Assembly (NCBI GenBank): GCA_958299035.1
Contig: CATQJL010000316.1
Span: 90,542,443 to 90,606,442, forward strand
Length of the DNA stretch: 64,000 nucleotides
Direction of reading: 5' to 3'
Source: Cylicocyclus nassatus
Taxonomy: Eukaryota > Nematoda > Chromadorea > Rhabditida > Strongylidae
Under the pieces are notes generated by a model. It was given only the letters and a program-made list of their open reading frames with translations. It searched no databases and was not told the origin of the DNA. Shown piece after piece: positions 1-10,447 of this stretch. The translations under genes were made by a program, and so were the position numbers. Numbering within the stretch: position 1 is the first letter of the stretch; every line of letters starts with the position of its first letter.

Positions 1-221
1 CCCAAGCCAGGTTTTTTAGGTTTTGGACAACTTGAATTTTGTAACTCTAATCATGGCCACGGAGAGGCCCAAGAATGGCAAAAAAAATGGGAGGGGGGGG
101 GGCGAAATTTTGGGTGGAATTGCCTTCAAAAGTAGCTGGAGATAAGAACGGAACACACCTTGGAAGCAGCAGACCGGTGCAGTTTTTGCTTTTTGTGCTG
201 GAAATACTAGAGTTACATAGT

Positions 222-358
222 GTGTAGGAGAACGAACTCCGCCAGTGTTTGAACCGCCTTCGCGGACTACTAGTCCCGCAACGATATGAAACTATGTTGT
301 AAAATGAACAGTTGCCAGCGAAGGCGGGATCTAACTGGCTGAGCTCGTTCCCCTACCC
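222..358. repeat. foldback repeat, family C copy 1
   Basis: The left end reads GTAGGAGAACGAACTCCGCC and the right end, inverted, reads GGTAGGGGAACGAGCTCAGC, so the two ends pair. The second copy at 2656-2794 has the same ends. It is a short non-coding foldback element with no open frame of its own. The rest of 1-620 holds nothing I can support except a G-run near 90-105. Confidence 0.6.
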
Positions 359-620
359 TCATATAGTTACGAGTATACAAACTGTCGAATGTTCGAGTAT
401 CTATCGAAATCAAATATACATGCGCTCGTATATCCCAAAATTCGAAAATTCGTGTAACCGAATAATAACAAGAGAAGGTAATAAAGGGAAAAGAAAATGG
501 CCGCAGCGCGGTGTTACCGTAACTCGGGCAAGAGATATCAGGAGCAAAGGAAATGTCCCGAAGGAAAGGTCAAGAGGTAACACTATTGTGGTGAACAGAA
601 AGTACACATTTTATACATAA

Positions 621-1087
621 TTAGCTGGCTTGCCCGGCTCCGTTCGGCCCTGTCAAAACACTATGATAAAGTTTTCATCCCTATCCCTGTACATCTTTTC
701 CCTGTGCCTACGTCTACATGCCAAATCACTACCACTGAGTAATCAGCATGCTCGATTACCCCCCCCCCTGTGCCAAATCCCAACCCCGTAACTCAAACTT
801 TGTTAAGAATCGATAAAATCGATAAAAGTAGCATGTTCGATTACCCCCCCCCCCCCTATGCAAACTCCCAGCCCCGTAGCTCAAACTTTGCAAAAAAAAT
901 CGTTAAAATCGATAAAATCGATATCGATCGATGACGAAAAGTAGCCTATGACACCCGCCCCGCCCCGAAGTGTATGTGTGCCAAGTTTGGTCCGGATCGG
1001 TTCAGAAATGGAATTTTCTATTCGGAACATGCGTACAGACACATACACACGCACAGACGCACACACAAACAGACATTCAGCTTTATA
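621..1087 (+). mobile_element. non-LTR-like repeat, family A copy 1 (3' tail type)
   Basis: This copy shares its whole length with 4887-5745 and 47133-47624. It starts at a TTGCCCGGCTCCG-like block followed by CCCTGTCAAAACACTATG. It then has two copies of a unit carrying CAGCATGCTCGATTAC, C-runs and ATCGATAAAATCGAT, then CAAGTTTGGTCCGGATCGG, an ACAGACACA-rich run and CATTCAGCTTTATATA. A 'tTTGGTCCggATCGGTTCAG' block followed by ACAGACAGA and a TA-rich end is typical of the 3' ends of RTE and CR1-like retroposons. No coding part is attached, so this is a 5'-truncated or non-autonomous copy. The reading frame on the other strand here is a shadow of the repeat. Confidence 0.7.
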
Positions 1088-1089
1088 TA

Positions 1090-2643
1090 CAGGGTGTCCC
1101 AAAAAATGTATCGAATGTTTGGTCTTCAATAACTTCCTTACATGTAAAGCTTTCGCGGATCTTTAAGTGTCATACGGTAGGGGTTGCTTCAACCTTAGAT
1201 TTACAGCATAGAGCAAATCTGGATTTCTCTTAGTTACTGTAGGATTAAGTGGGAATTTTCGACTAATTCTAGGCTTCTAGCAGACGTGAATTGCATCTAG
1301 AAACTCCGAAAAAACCCGAATGACGTCAAACTAAGGTTTTCGGGAATACTGAACCTAATTACGAAGCTTTCCGCTAACATCTCATCTTCTTACGGTATGC
1401 GCACTATAACGTTGAATTTTTGGCTTTTTTCCAGAATTTACGAAATCATCGTTGCAGTTAAAAACACGTCGAAATCAATCAATCAAATCATCAAAACAAA
1501 ATAAAATTATTAGGTATATTTAAAACCTCTCGAGTGGTAGTAATTTGGTCGAAACCATCATGTTAACTGTGTTTTAATGACACCAGCTAACCAGCAGCTT
1601 CACATCATTTTCCCAACGAAGAAACCACGAATTAACCAATGGGAAACCTCGAAATGCTATCTTGCAAAGCAAAGTCATTGGAGGAGATCGAAACTCCAAC
1701 CATTCTCATGCTTGTCGGCAATCATTGCACTTTACCAAATTTGCAGTTCGGTCTCCAGCCTTGCACCTTCCCATAACCTTATCTAAGCTGTAAACAAGTA
1801 AGCTTTCTCATAGTAAGTTGCAGAATGATCTCCCTCACTCTTCTTAACTTGCAAAACCAACACATCATTGTTTTAAAAGAAAAAGTGGTCGGGGGTACTT
1901 TTTCATTTTGAACTGTGATATGGTGGTTTCACGTCTGCGTCTCATGATATGAAATGCTGTTTTCATTACTCTATCTGATAAGGAAACAATGGTGTTAACC
2001 TGCTGATTAATTCATAGTTTGGTTTAGAATGAAACAAGCATGAAGCAAGTATGGTTTTCCGAAAGTAACTTGCATGTTTCATAATTTTGTATGATCGATT
2101 GAACTGAACGGCCGTAAGAGGATGATCGTGCTTACCACGATGTAATCATGATTGAACCATCACATCATTCGTTGCTTTCGACCATATTACTACCACTCCT
2201 GATTTTGTAATTTTTTGCACCCATTATTTGCAATTAATAAAGAATGAAGAAGTCTTTAAGGTTGAGCTAAACTTTGTTTGACAAAGGCAACGTTGATTTA
2301 GAAAAAAAGCCAAAATTCAGCATTACAGTGCGCATACCGTAGGAAGCCGAGGAGTACGGTAGCGAAAACTGCAATTAGATTCAGTATCCCCGAAAACCTT
2401 AGCTTGACGTCCTTCGTTTTTTTTTTCGGATTTTTAGTAGCAATTCACGTTTGTCAGAAGTCTAAAATTACTCGAAAACTCCTACCGTATTCTACAATAG
2501 CTAAAAGAAATCGGTGATTCGTTCCATACCGTAAATCTAACTGAAGCTAGCCCTACCGTACGAAACTCAAAGATCCGCGAAAGCTTTTCAAATAAGGAAG
2601 TTATTAAAGATCAAACGTTCAATAGATTTTTTGGGGCACACTG
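1090..2643. mobile_element. large foldback DNA element, family F copy 1
   Basis: The ends are CAGGGTGTCCCAAAAAA on the left and TTTTTTGGGGCACACTG on the right, with TA directly outside both (1088-1089 and 2644-2645). The arms pair over about 350 bp: 1100-1440 with 2290-2640. A second inner pair joins 1535-1575 to 2163-2203 around GTGGTAGTAATTTGGTCGAAA. TA duplication and GGTGTCCC ends suit a Tc1/mariner-type non-autonomous element. No transposase frame remains. Other copies are at 24064-24652, 39851-40488 and 50297-51430. Confidence 0.8.
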
Positions 2644-2655
2644 TATAAGATAATT

Positions 2656-2794
2656 GGGTAGGGGAACGAAGGCCGCCAGTTTAGGACGCCATGCGGCCAA
2701 ATGGTCCTTTTGCAACGTTGTACATGTCGTCCCAGGACCAGTAGTCCGCGGAGGCGGTCCAAAACTGGCGGCCTTCCTGGCCGGTACCCTACCC
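2656..2794. repeat. foldback repeat, family C copy 2
   Basis: The left end GGGTAGGGGAACGAAGGCCG pairs with the right end CGGCCTTCCTGGCCGGTACC plus CTACCC. The arm reaches into CCAGTTTTGGAC on both sides. It matches copy 1 at 222-358. It sits a few bases outside F copy 1. Confidence 0.65.
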
Positions 2795-2989
2795 GTAATA
2801 ATTTTCATATTTTCCTTCACTATCTTATTATCTTACAAGTTTTGAAGCCAAACTTTCATTAAACAGTAAAATTTGACATGGATTACTGCCAGCCTGTCGC
2901 GCGCGGCGCCTGCGTAATTGACTGTCACAAGTGGATACACCCGGTAGTAAACAATAGAGGATTCACGTCTTCATACCATTTGCGTGCAT

Positions 2990-3216
2990 GCGCCGATCAC
3001 GTTCTACTTCATTGTCAAAGAGGCAAGTGAATGCATGCGAACCTTTACAATGACCTGCAGGCCAGCCGATTATGTCAGTGATTTTATCCTCCCAGAGCAC
3101 TCTGGTACCAATTTCAGTCCCCGAGGGTGGAGGGCTTGGCTGGCCTAGCGACAGAAGTGAACCTTGGTACGAGCAGATCATAGCTGCGCCTATACCACTA
3201 CGCCACTCGTCTCCTC
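2990..3216 (-). mobile_element. tRNA-headed SINE, family S copy 1
   Basis: On the minus strand the copy begins GAGTGGCGTAGTGGTATAGG, a good match to a tRNA A box (TGGCGTAGTGG). About 40 bases on is AAGGTTCACTTCTG, a weakened B box (GGTTC core kept). The body (CCTCGGGGACTGAAATTGGTA, then GTCATTGTAAAGGTTCGCATGCATTC) aligns block by block with the plus-strand copy at 55370-55575. A 72-codon frame inside it is therefore repeat-derived and not called as a gene. Confidence 0.55.
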
Positions 3217-3229
3217 AAAAAGTAAAATA

Positions 3230-3575
3230 CCGCGTCGCATTGCTATATCTGGTTTCAGAGTAGATGATTTTGAAATCCAAGGACACCGTTTGACACAGCT
3301 CGACTAGGCATGAGGCATTTAGAAGTGCCTGGATACAGTAGGCGAACAGAATCATGAATCTTTTTCAATTTTTTGCCTGCGGCAGAATAATCAGAGTGCG
3401 ATGAAACAAGCACCCTGAATAAGCTGCTGTAAGCAAAATTATGGAAGGTCTTGAATTCTGACAGCCTACCGTATCCAAACGTTCACTTCTATATATCAGA
3501 ATATGCGCCTCGTCGAGCTTATCGGACAGTGTCCTTGGATTCCAAATTCATCCACTCCGATGCGAATCACGGCGG
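3230..3575. mobile_element. foldback MITE, family B copy 1
   Basis: Left arm GCGTCGCATTGCTATATC, GAAATCCAAGGACACC and CAGCTCGAC pair with right arm GTCGAGCTTATCGGACAGTG, TCCTTGGATTCCAAATTC and CCGATGCGAATC. It is the most complete copy of a family also seen at 11330-11450 (left half), 42527-42903, and in part at 34.5-35.9 kb. No coding capacity. Confidence 0.65.
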
Positions 3576-3651
3576 GTGCAGCAAAATTCCTGGCTAATTA
3601 TGTGCGGTATTGTTTGTACACACTGTTTGATCTTTTGTGAGAGTGACTTAC

Positions 3652-3774
3652 CTATATTCCTCCATTACTGCAACATTATAGTAGGAATTTTGCGAAAGCA
3701 TTTGAGCCATTGGGGAACATATTTTCAAATCGAAGACCCAACACTTCCAAAAACCATCCGCGAGGGTAGTTAGC
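3652..3774 (-). CDS. possible exon, unknown protein
   Basis: On the minus strand the frame is open for 40 codons between a CCTAG acceptor and a strong GTAAGTCAC donor, phase 1 in and 2 out. It contains a methionine in good context (MAQMLSQNSYYNVAVMEEY). The plus strand is also open here and ends at a possible GTAGTT donor, so the coding strand is not settled. No partner exon was found nearby; the neighbours are repeats. Confidence 0.22.
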
Positions 3775-3975
3775 CTAGGCTGACTTTCAAATATGGATCT
3801 CACCTTAACGTAATGCTTCTTCTTTGAGTTTTGCCATGCTGAACAATATTTTTTTAATAAAAGTTGTGATTAGACGGTTTAAGGAGCAAAACTTGTGTAA
3901 GGATTTGGGTGATGGTATCAGCATACATGAAAAGCAACCTTTCGATATTTCTTGGAATTTTTTTTACGGCCTATC

Positions 3976-4234
3976 CAGGGCTCGGCACGAGGTGGCTTAC
4001 AAGCAAGCTGGGTATCGTTTTTGGGATGAAAAGCAAAGGGGGTTTCGTTTTTGTGACCGAAGACGCACGCAAAATTGGCGATTTGGCGACGTTTTTTTTT
4101 AGTCGACGTTTCGTTTTTTGGAGGATTTTTAGGGAAAATGGTGGGGGGTCAAAGGGGACTTCGTAAAAATACCCAAAAGTCAAGGGGGACTTCGTTTTTC
4201 GCATTTTCATCTAGCCACCTCGTGCCGAGCCCTG
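3976..4234. mobile_element. hAT-like MITE with intact 8-bp target duplication
   Basis: Perfect 22-bp terminal inverted repeats: CAGGGCTCGGCACGAGGTGGCT on the left and its exact complement on the right. The flanks carry an identical 8-bp duplication, GGCCTATC, at 3968-3975 and 4235-4242. CAGGG ends with an 8-bp duplication are diagnostic of the hAT superfamily. The 259-bp interior has internal short repeats (TTTCGTTTTT) and no transposase. Confidence 0.9.
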
Positions 4235-4242
4235 GGCCTATC

Positions 4243-4418
4243 TCATGGCTGTAAACTGGAAGTTTCTACCGTAATTCTACAGTAATGCAGAGAGTAAATC
4301 ACTCTACACTGGATTTATAGTGAAGCTCTAAATAACGGTTTCAAAGTTTAGCGAAAGACCTTGTGGGAAGAGAGATATTAACGATAAAACCTTGTGTGCA
4401 TACTTTTGGGACACCCTT
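4243..4418. mobile_element. right part of a family F element (copy 3)
   Basis: It ends in ACTTTTGGGACACCC followed by TA, the F family terminus. It carries the usual F inner motifs TCTACCGTAATTCTACAGTA and a TTAACGATAAAAC block. The left end was not found; the hAT-like MITE at 3976-4234 is inserted next to or inside it. Confidence 0.5.
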
Positions 4419-4830
4419 ATTTCGAATAATCGAACTGACTATATGTGAGATTTAAGATTTCCGAATAATTAATCGAATTTCGAATGGTTTTTATTGGAAC
4501 GTCTGAATGTTTATTCGATTTGGTACGAGGCACCGAGAGTCAGCCCAGCGCTCGGCTCTTTTATAAGTTTTTTAAAATGCTGTCACGAAACCATAGTATG
4601 TAGGCCTTTTTTTATAAAGCTACGATTGCTTTAAAGAATGATTGGTCACCCTCAAAATAAATGCGATAATCGTAGCAGGCCAATTCACGGTAATATCCAG
4701 CTGTCCAACTTCTGTGATTCCGACTCCTTACTCATTGATGGATTTGCGAAAATCTGACGCACAGCGGCTTCTGCAATTTCTCGAAGGCGTTATATCTCAA
4801 TTTGTCGTGAGTTTCCATTTGTCTTTGAAC

Positions 4831-6020
4831 TTAAAGGCACCGTCCACTCTAAGTTGAGGGTCTTGAGCTTTTGGCATAGGATACTAATTGGCTTACCCAG
4901 CTCCGCCCAGCCCTGTCAAAACGCTATGTAAAGCTCCCATCCCTCTCCCTGTACAACCATTCCCTGTGTCCCCTATACCGACTCCAACTCCCTATTCCCG
5001 TGTTAGTGTGTTAGTTATCAGCGTGCTCACTTATCACTGTGCGAATTCCCAGCCCCGTAACTCAAAATTTACAAAAAATCGATAAAATCGAAAAGAGTGA
5101 AACGAATAATTTCAAGAATTATTATTGTGTTCATAATCAGCATGCTCGGTTACCCCCCCCCCCCGTGCCAACTCCCAGCCCGTGACTCAAAATTTACAAA
5201 AAATCGATTAAATCGACAAAAGTAACAGAAAATTCTAAGAACTAATGTTATTTTCATAATCAGCATGCTCGATTACCCCACTGTACCAACTCCCAGCCCC
5301 GTAACTCAAACTTTGCAAAAATCGGTAAAATCGATGAAATTAATTGACAATTTTAAAAACTTATATTGTATTCGTAATCAGCATGCTCAATTACTCCCCT
5401 GTGCCAACTCCCAGCCCCGTAGCTAACTTTGCGAAGAAATCGTTCGATAAAACTAATAGATAATTCCTAAAACTAATATTGTAATCGTAATCAGCATGCT
5501 CGATTACTCCCTTGTGCCAATTCCCAGCTCCTAACTCAAACTTAGCAAAAAATTGATGAAAATCGATAAAATCGATATCGATCGATGACGAAAAGTAGCC
5601 AATGACACCCGCCCGGCACCAAAGTGTATGTGTGCAAAGTTTGGTCCGGATCGGTTCAGAAACAATGTTTTCTACTCGGAACATACGTACAGACAGACAG
5701 ACAGACAGCATAAGACAAACTGACATTCAGCTTTATGTATAAGAGATTTGGGCCCCCTATCAAGTACCCAAGTCGCAGCGCAAAATGTCGCTTCGGAATA
5801 ACGAAGATGCACGAGGACCCCCAGACGGCATCGCCCTCCCCATCCATGCCCGCTGCTCGTCCAGCCAATCACCGTTCCGGAAAGCCGGCCTGCGGGTTCC
5901 GGAACGAGTATTGTTGGGGTTTTCGCCGATTCTTGACTTCGTATTCGGAATCAGGGACACGAGAAGGCCCGGGAACGATCAAAACATGGAAGTTGAGAAT
6001 CTGGGTGGACGGTGCTTCAA
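4831..6020. mobile_element. TTAA-flanked element, family D copy 1, split by a non-LTR copy
   Basis: The left end is TTAAAGGCACCGTCCACTC and the right end is GGGTGGACGGTGCTTCAA, a decayed complement. The right half (5746-6020) shares blocks with family D copy 2 at 12824-13168 (TATTCGGAATCAGGGA, AGAAGGCC). Family A copy 2 (4887-5745) sits between the halves, so the retroposon landed in an older DNA element. TTAA at the ends suggests a piggyBac-like origin, by inference. Confidence 0.6.
4887..5745 (+). mobile_element. non-LTR-like repeat, family A copy 2, with five tandem units
   Basis: Same head and tail as copy 1, ending ACAGACAGACAGACAGA and CATTCAGCTTTATGTATA. The middle holds five tandem units, each starting near CAGCATGCTC (positions 5019, 5138, 5261, 5379, 5492), spacing 113-123 bp. 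Each unit carries GTGCCAACTCCCAGCCCCGTA and an ATCGATAAAATCGAT-like run. Copies 1 and 3 have only about two units, so unit number varies between copies. Confidence 0.75.
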
Positions 6021-6027
6021 TGAACCA

Positions 6028-6980
6028 ACCTCTAGGTGTGCATAATCAAGGTTTCGTATCGCTATCCTCGGTCTGCTTGCAAGGTCTTCACTAGGCCCAT
6101 GAATAGAATTTGCTCTCGCTTCTGGAAAATGAGAAAACGTTATTTAGAAAAAATTCATGCGCAGTGATAGCTCCTTGCAAATGAGTCGATGCAACCTGAA
6201 TTTTGCATTGCAGAAGACAATAGATATGACGCTTCACAGTGAAGGTTTTTCCGATTCTCTTGTGTTGCCTCCAAAATGAGAAAATGGACCTGTAAGTTGA
6301 AACTATTTCAGCTCTCCGCCCCCTTTTTTGCGCACCTCCTAGGCAAAGATTGCTCAAGAGGCGTCTAATGAGGCAAGAATAGCTCAGGCTTATTGAGCAA
6401 CTTGGCACTTTAGCGTACAGATTCACTATTGCAAATGACTTTAGCGCGAGAAGGGGGGGGGGGGGGGAAGGAAATCGGGGTGTCACGCAGTTGCATATTC
6501 AACATCAGGACCAAAGTAAGACAGAGTGAAAAAAAAACATGGAAGGCGAGGTTCTGGGTGTACGCTGCCGCCGATAAGACTTGGGAAAATAACAACTGAC
6601 ACGAGAGAAATGCGACAATTCAAAAAAGTCAAACTGGAAAAAGTCCTTCGCTCGCCATCAGCCGAGCACTCCAGCTTACGGTCATCTCAGTCAAGGCGAC
6701 GATGTACACATGTTTACTCAACTACTCAACATACTATCGACAACGCTACACGTGTAGTAGCAATAATTACCATTGTTATGATGTACATTTAGACTGAGTT
6801 ATATGTAGTTAGTATTCATTGTAGCTGAACGCAGCTTCACAACCTTCACTTACAGAGCTTCACGTTCATGCGCGTAAGTGGGTCAAGATCGTATAGTTGA
6901 TGGTATCTATGATAAATTTTCAAAAGGAAAGAAATACTTTCGAAGCTTGAGATAGAAACAACAAACTGTATGAATAAAGC
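6028..6980. other. no supported gene
   Basis: No exon chain found. A 16-base G-run lies near 6450-6467. An ATG at 6611 opens a basic, serine-rich frame (MRQFKKVKLEKVLRSPSAEH) without a good donor; it could be a first exon of the candidate gene downstream, but nothing else supports it. Confidence 0.3.
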
Positions 6981-6987
6981 CTGACAG

Positions 6988-7396
6988 AATGCAAAAATTG
7001 ATTATGTATGCGCTTTATCATGGGCTTCGAGATTTATATGGAGGAGGAGACGAGGCCACTCGAAGCGTGGCAGATTTTGATGAGAGAATTCGAAGAGCAA
7101 TGCTGGTAGAGTTTGACGACTTTGTTAACGTTACAACAGTGCTCCGCCTCCATAGGAATCTGGGTAGATCATAAAATCACACGTAGATTAATTAAGTTGT
7201 GATTGCTAGAGGCAAACAGCGAAGTGTTATCCTAAGGGGAAATTTTACGCAGCTGGTTTGAGTCAAAGGCGTATCATTTACTTGATGCTGAATTCTGAAA
7301 CGACATTCTGCGGACAAAACAGCACAACTGCTGACGCAATGAAAGGCCGCGCAACTATACGTTGGCCGATGTTGGATACAGTAATCTGCGAGCGAG
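6988..7396 (+). CDS. two candidate exons of an unknown gene
   Basis: Exon 6988-7163 (phase 1 in, 1 out) contains LVEFDDFVNVTTVLRLHRNL and ends at a GTAGATC donor. An 89-base intron ends TTTTACGCAG. Exon 7253-7396 (phase 2 in, 1 out) contains SQRRIIYLMLNSETTFCGQ and ends at a strong GTGAGTGCG donor. The phases join. The first acceptor (CTGACAG) has a poor pyrimidine tract and both exons are open in another frame, so this is tentative. I do not recognise the protein. Confidence 0.33.
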
Positions 7397-8087
7397 GTGA
7401 GTGCGCACAACCGGCCTTGGTTGTCATTTCGCGCAATTTGCTGCCGAACGAGGTCGTGCCTACCGTAATCTCCGACGACTGGCTCCGCCCTAGCAGTCAC
7501 AGCTCCGCGAAGACGAAGGACACTTCTTCGCCGTATATTTTTGGCGTGTTCTTGATATTCCGCCGCTTTATCCTTGAGATAGCGTGACGTGACGTATCTC
7601 TGCGAGTGAGTTTCTTTGAGCGACTAATCACTGAGTTACAACATTCTTTTCAAAAACATCCAATCTCTGGACGTGGAGAGAATGCGTATTTGCATTTTGC
7701 ATAAAATTTAACTCCTAGAAAAATGTGAAAAATGCAGCTTGTATTTTCTGTAAACATCTTGCATAGAGTTTCGGCATGTTGAAAGGTACCATTCGTCATC
7801 TATCATTCTTGAAGACAAGATCTTCACTCGCGTTACGCAAAGTTATGGATGCTATGCTACTACTCGTCCACAAAAGCTCCGTGAAGTAGTTTTGAATGCT
7901 TACAACAAGAGTGCTTTTTTTCTGAAACTAAAATGCCGTTATTTTGCTAAGAAATAAGACGTAGAAAAGAATAAAGTATAAGAAATAGATTACTTTATAT
8001 TTTTGAAGTCTATACGTGAAAAGTAAAACAACGTGCTCAATTTCGCAAATTTTATGCACGATTTTTTGCAATAAAACTGCTCATAAG

Positions 8088-8267
8088 TTCGCGAAGGCGC
8101 TAAGCAGATATGGAATACAGATGCTGCAGTGCTGCATCGAATGGTTGGCAGCTTTTTTGGAATTGGCTAGTTCGACTTCTGACCATTCCCTTGTGAGTTC
8201 TAAACAGGCATGTGAGGGCTTTGTATGCTTCTTTCTGGATAAAGAGAAATGCTATGTGAAGGATCAG
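8088..8267 (+). CDS. candidate exon, unknown helical protein
   Basis: Sixty open codons with IQMLQCCIEWLAAFLELASS and QACEGFVCFFLDKEKCYVKD, ending at a CAG|GTATAG donor in phase 0. The start could be 8088 (phase 0) or 8108 (phase 1). It lies on the same strand as the candidates at 7.0-7.4 kb and 9.5-10.3 kb and probably belongs with them, but the phases between them are not resolved. Confidence 0.3.
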
Positions 8268-9483
8268 GTATAGCATTCATTCTGCTAGGCAAACGGACTT
8301 TCATAATATTGTTTCTTGAAAATGTGAACGTGAGAGGAAGATTTGGTCAATCTACGAGCGATGGAAAACGCAATTTTTTGAGGGCAAAATAATATATCAT
8401 CACAATTTTTTCGGTATCATGTTGATATGACAAAAAGGAAATGGATATTTCAGAGTTGAAAAATGGTTTCTCACTTGTCTTTCATAAATCTTGAGAAGGC
8501 ATCGGCAATGAATGTTTTTGCGCAAACTTTTACTAACACAAGAACTCTAGATTTTCATAAAGAAGAGAAGTGCTAGGAAATTGATAACTGACGACATTGG
8601 ACGTTCGTTAAATAGAAACTTCGTTCACCAACTTCGCTAAAGTGTGAAGCTTGCTTTATTTCAGCAACCGTTTCAAGATGTGGATACTTGTAATACACAG
8701 AGCAGAAGCGGTCTCGAATTTAGTCACTAATATTCAATATCTGATGACATTTGTTAAATATGATAGTGTTGCGGTAGTTGGACAGTGCAGTTTCATTTTA
8801 TTCCGGATATAGCTACTCTTAGCTTCTTAGAGTAATCTAGATGTGAATTTATTTTCAGCATCCTTCGGAAAAATTTTTTCAGGGCTACTTCGATCTGCAA
8901 TCTACTTCTACGTGGTACGATCCGTTCTCCGGGTAGAAACCGTAAGTGTGTAACGTTATCAGTGCACCAAGGAATTCTAGAAGAAACGCTAAAGTTTGTG
9001 CTCATTTGCCAGCCTCTCCACAAAGCTAGGTTGTCCTGTGGCCTCATTCGTCGTTGTCATAGAACCTTTGTTACTGATCGTCAACAAATGTGACGATACG
9101 GTAGCCGCTTCTTCTGCTTCCAAGAACTAGTCGTATTCGTGGTGGAATGGCATGCGGATGCCGTTCTTAGCTTGATTGCCTAAAACCTGCTGTCATCAAT
9201 GCTATCTGCATGTATGCACATTGAAAGAAACATCAGCTACGTGCTGGTTCTCTCATTTGTAGCAGCGCTAGGATGTATGACAGCTTTTCACAACTACTCC
9301 AGCTGATGAGCCCTCTGTATCATGAGAGTAGGTCGATTTGAATTTAAAAAATGTATCAGGATGCCATGGGAGAGAAGCCAGAAGATATCTTAACCAATAG
9401 TTTTTAACGCTTGTTGGCTACAGATTCAATACAGCTTCATGACCAAATCTTGATTATGCAACAAAGTTTGGCTGCTTTTCCAG

Positions 9484-9606
9484 CGCCTAAGAAGTTCTAC
9501 GAAGGGTGATGAGGTATCGCTAGAAACGACGCTCTTCACGTGGGAGGAGTATGTAATTATTTTTGCTAAGTTCGTGTCAAGTATGAGTAATTTCGAACAC
9601 CTGGAG
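9484..9606 (+). CDS. candidate exon, unknown protein
   Basis: A 41-codon exon, phase 0 at both ends, between a GCTGCTTTTCCAG acceptor and a GTATTTG donor. It includes SLETTLFTWEEYVIIFAKFV then SSMSNFEHLE. A different frame of the same DNA (acceptor GGCTACAG, donor GTGATG) is also open, so frame choice rests on the better pyrimidine tract. No domain recognised. Confidence 0.33.
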
Positions 9607-9950
9607 GTATTTGTTTGTTTAACTTGCGGTCTTGATCTACTCATTCCTTCAAGTTAGGGTGTTCGATATTCAGCGATAGAATTTCAACTAAAATGTGCAT
9701 CCCTGCAGGGGCTCGCTTGATGAAACTGCTAATGCCTAATTCAGATAAATCTTTTGATACAGAGAAAAAAATGAATCGTGAATTGCAATTAGATCAAATT
9801 TCTCGCATCGTAACAACACAAGTTTTTTTTTTTCAGAAAAAAACTGTGTTGAATAGGTCAAAGTAATTCTCAGTGTATTCTACTTGCCATAATTGGAAAA
9901 TCATGAGTATCGCTTGTGTTGTTAATTAATCAGAATGTTCTGTCTTGCAG

Positions 9951-10266
9951 ATGCGCCTCTGAATGTTCTCTACAATCGCGACTTAGCACTCGCCCTTCTA
10001 CCATACGTCGCGTTTGTAGAAAGATACTCCAGCTAGTAGTGAAACGATCTTGAACCGCGTTCAAATCATTTCTACGAAGCCTCATCTCTGAGATGAAAGT
10101 AGATTCATTCTTTACTAAGATCAGACTAGAGTTAATTTTTTGTAAAAATCCACACTATCGTGGTAATTGCTTACCTCCATAGAACGAAAGAAGTGTAGTA
10201 CTGCTGAAGATTTCCTTGCGTCTTCTTTGCTTACTTACTACTTGTGAGGTAATCTCGGGCGCCTGC
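9951..10266 (+). CDS. two chained candidate exons, leucine-rich helical segment
   Basis: Exon 9951-10035 follows TGTCTTGCAG (phase 1 in, 0 out) and reads through STIRRVCRKILQL to a GTAGTG donor. A 147-base intron ends ACCTCCATAG. Exon 10183-10266 is phase 0 throughout, reads ERSVVLLKISLRLLCLLTTC, and ends at a strong GTAAGTTTTT donor. The leucine-rich spacing suggests alpha-helical repeats, but I cannot name a family. In the alternative frame the first exon ends at a stop after 28 codons. Confidence 0.33.
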
Positions 10267-10447
10267 GTAAGTTTTTCATACTGCTGCGACTTCACTTAAA
10301 GCGATTCTACTTGAGAATTAAATTCGAATGATATCGATGCCGATAACACTACGCTACAATACCGCTCATAACTTGTGCAAAAAAAAACCCCAATCGCTAC
10401 CTTAGGCTTTTGTTTATATGGCGCGGTTCGCTGATCTTGGTTACTTA

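Noticed and set aside
2963..3181. 72-codon minus-strand frame that reads like a protein
   Set aside because: It lies within the SINE copy; the homologous copy at 55.4 kb does not keep the frame.
2990..3216. Functional tRNA gene
   Set aside because: Only the A box is well kept; there is no cloverleaf or acceptor stem.
5019..5600. CRISPR array
   Set aside because: The repeats are about 120 bp with no unique spacers and belong to a retroposon tail in a eukaryotic genome.
5391..6045. Several frames of 66-119 codons on both strands
   Set aside because: They are translations of the family A tail and family D interior, repeated elsewhere in the window.
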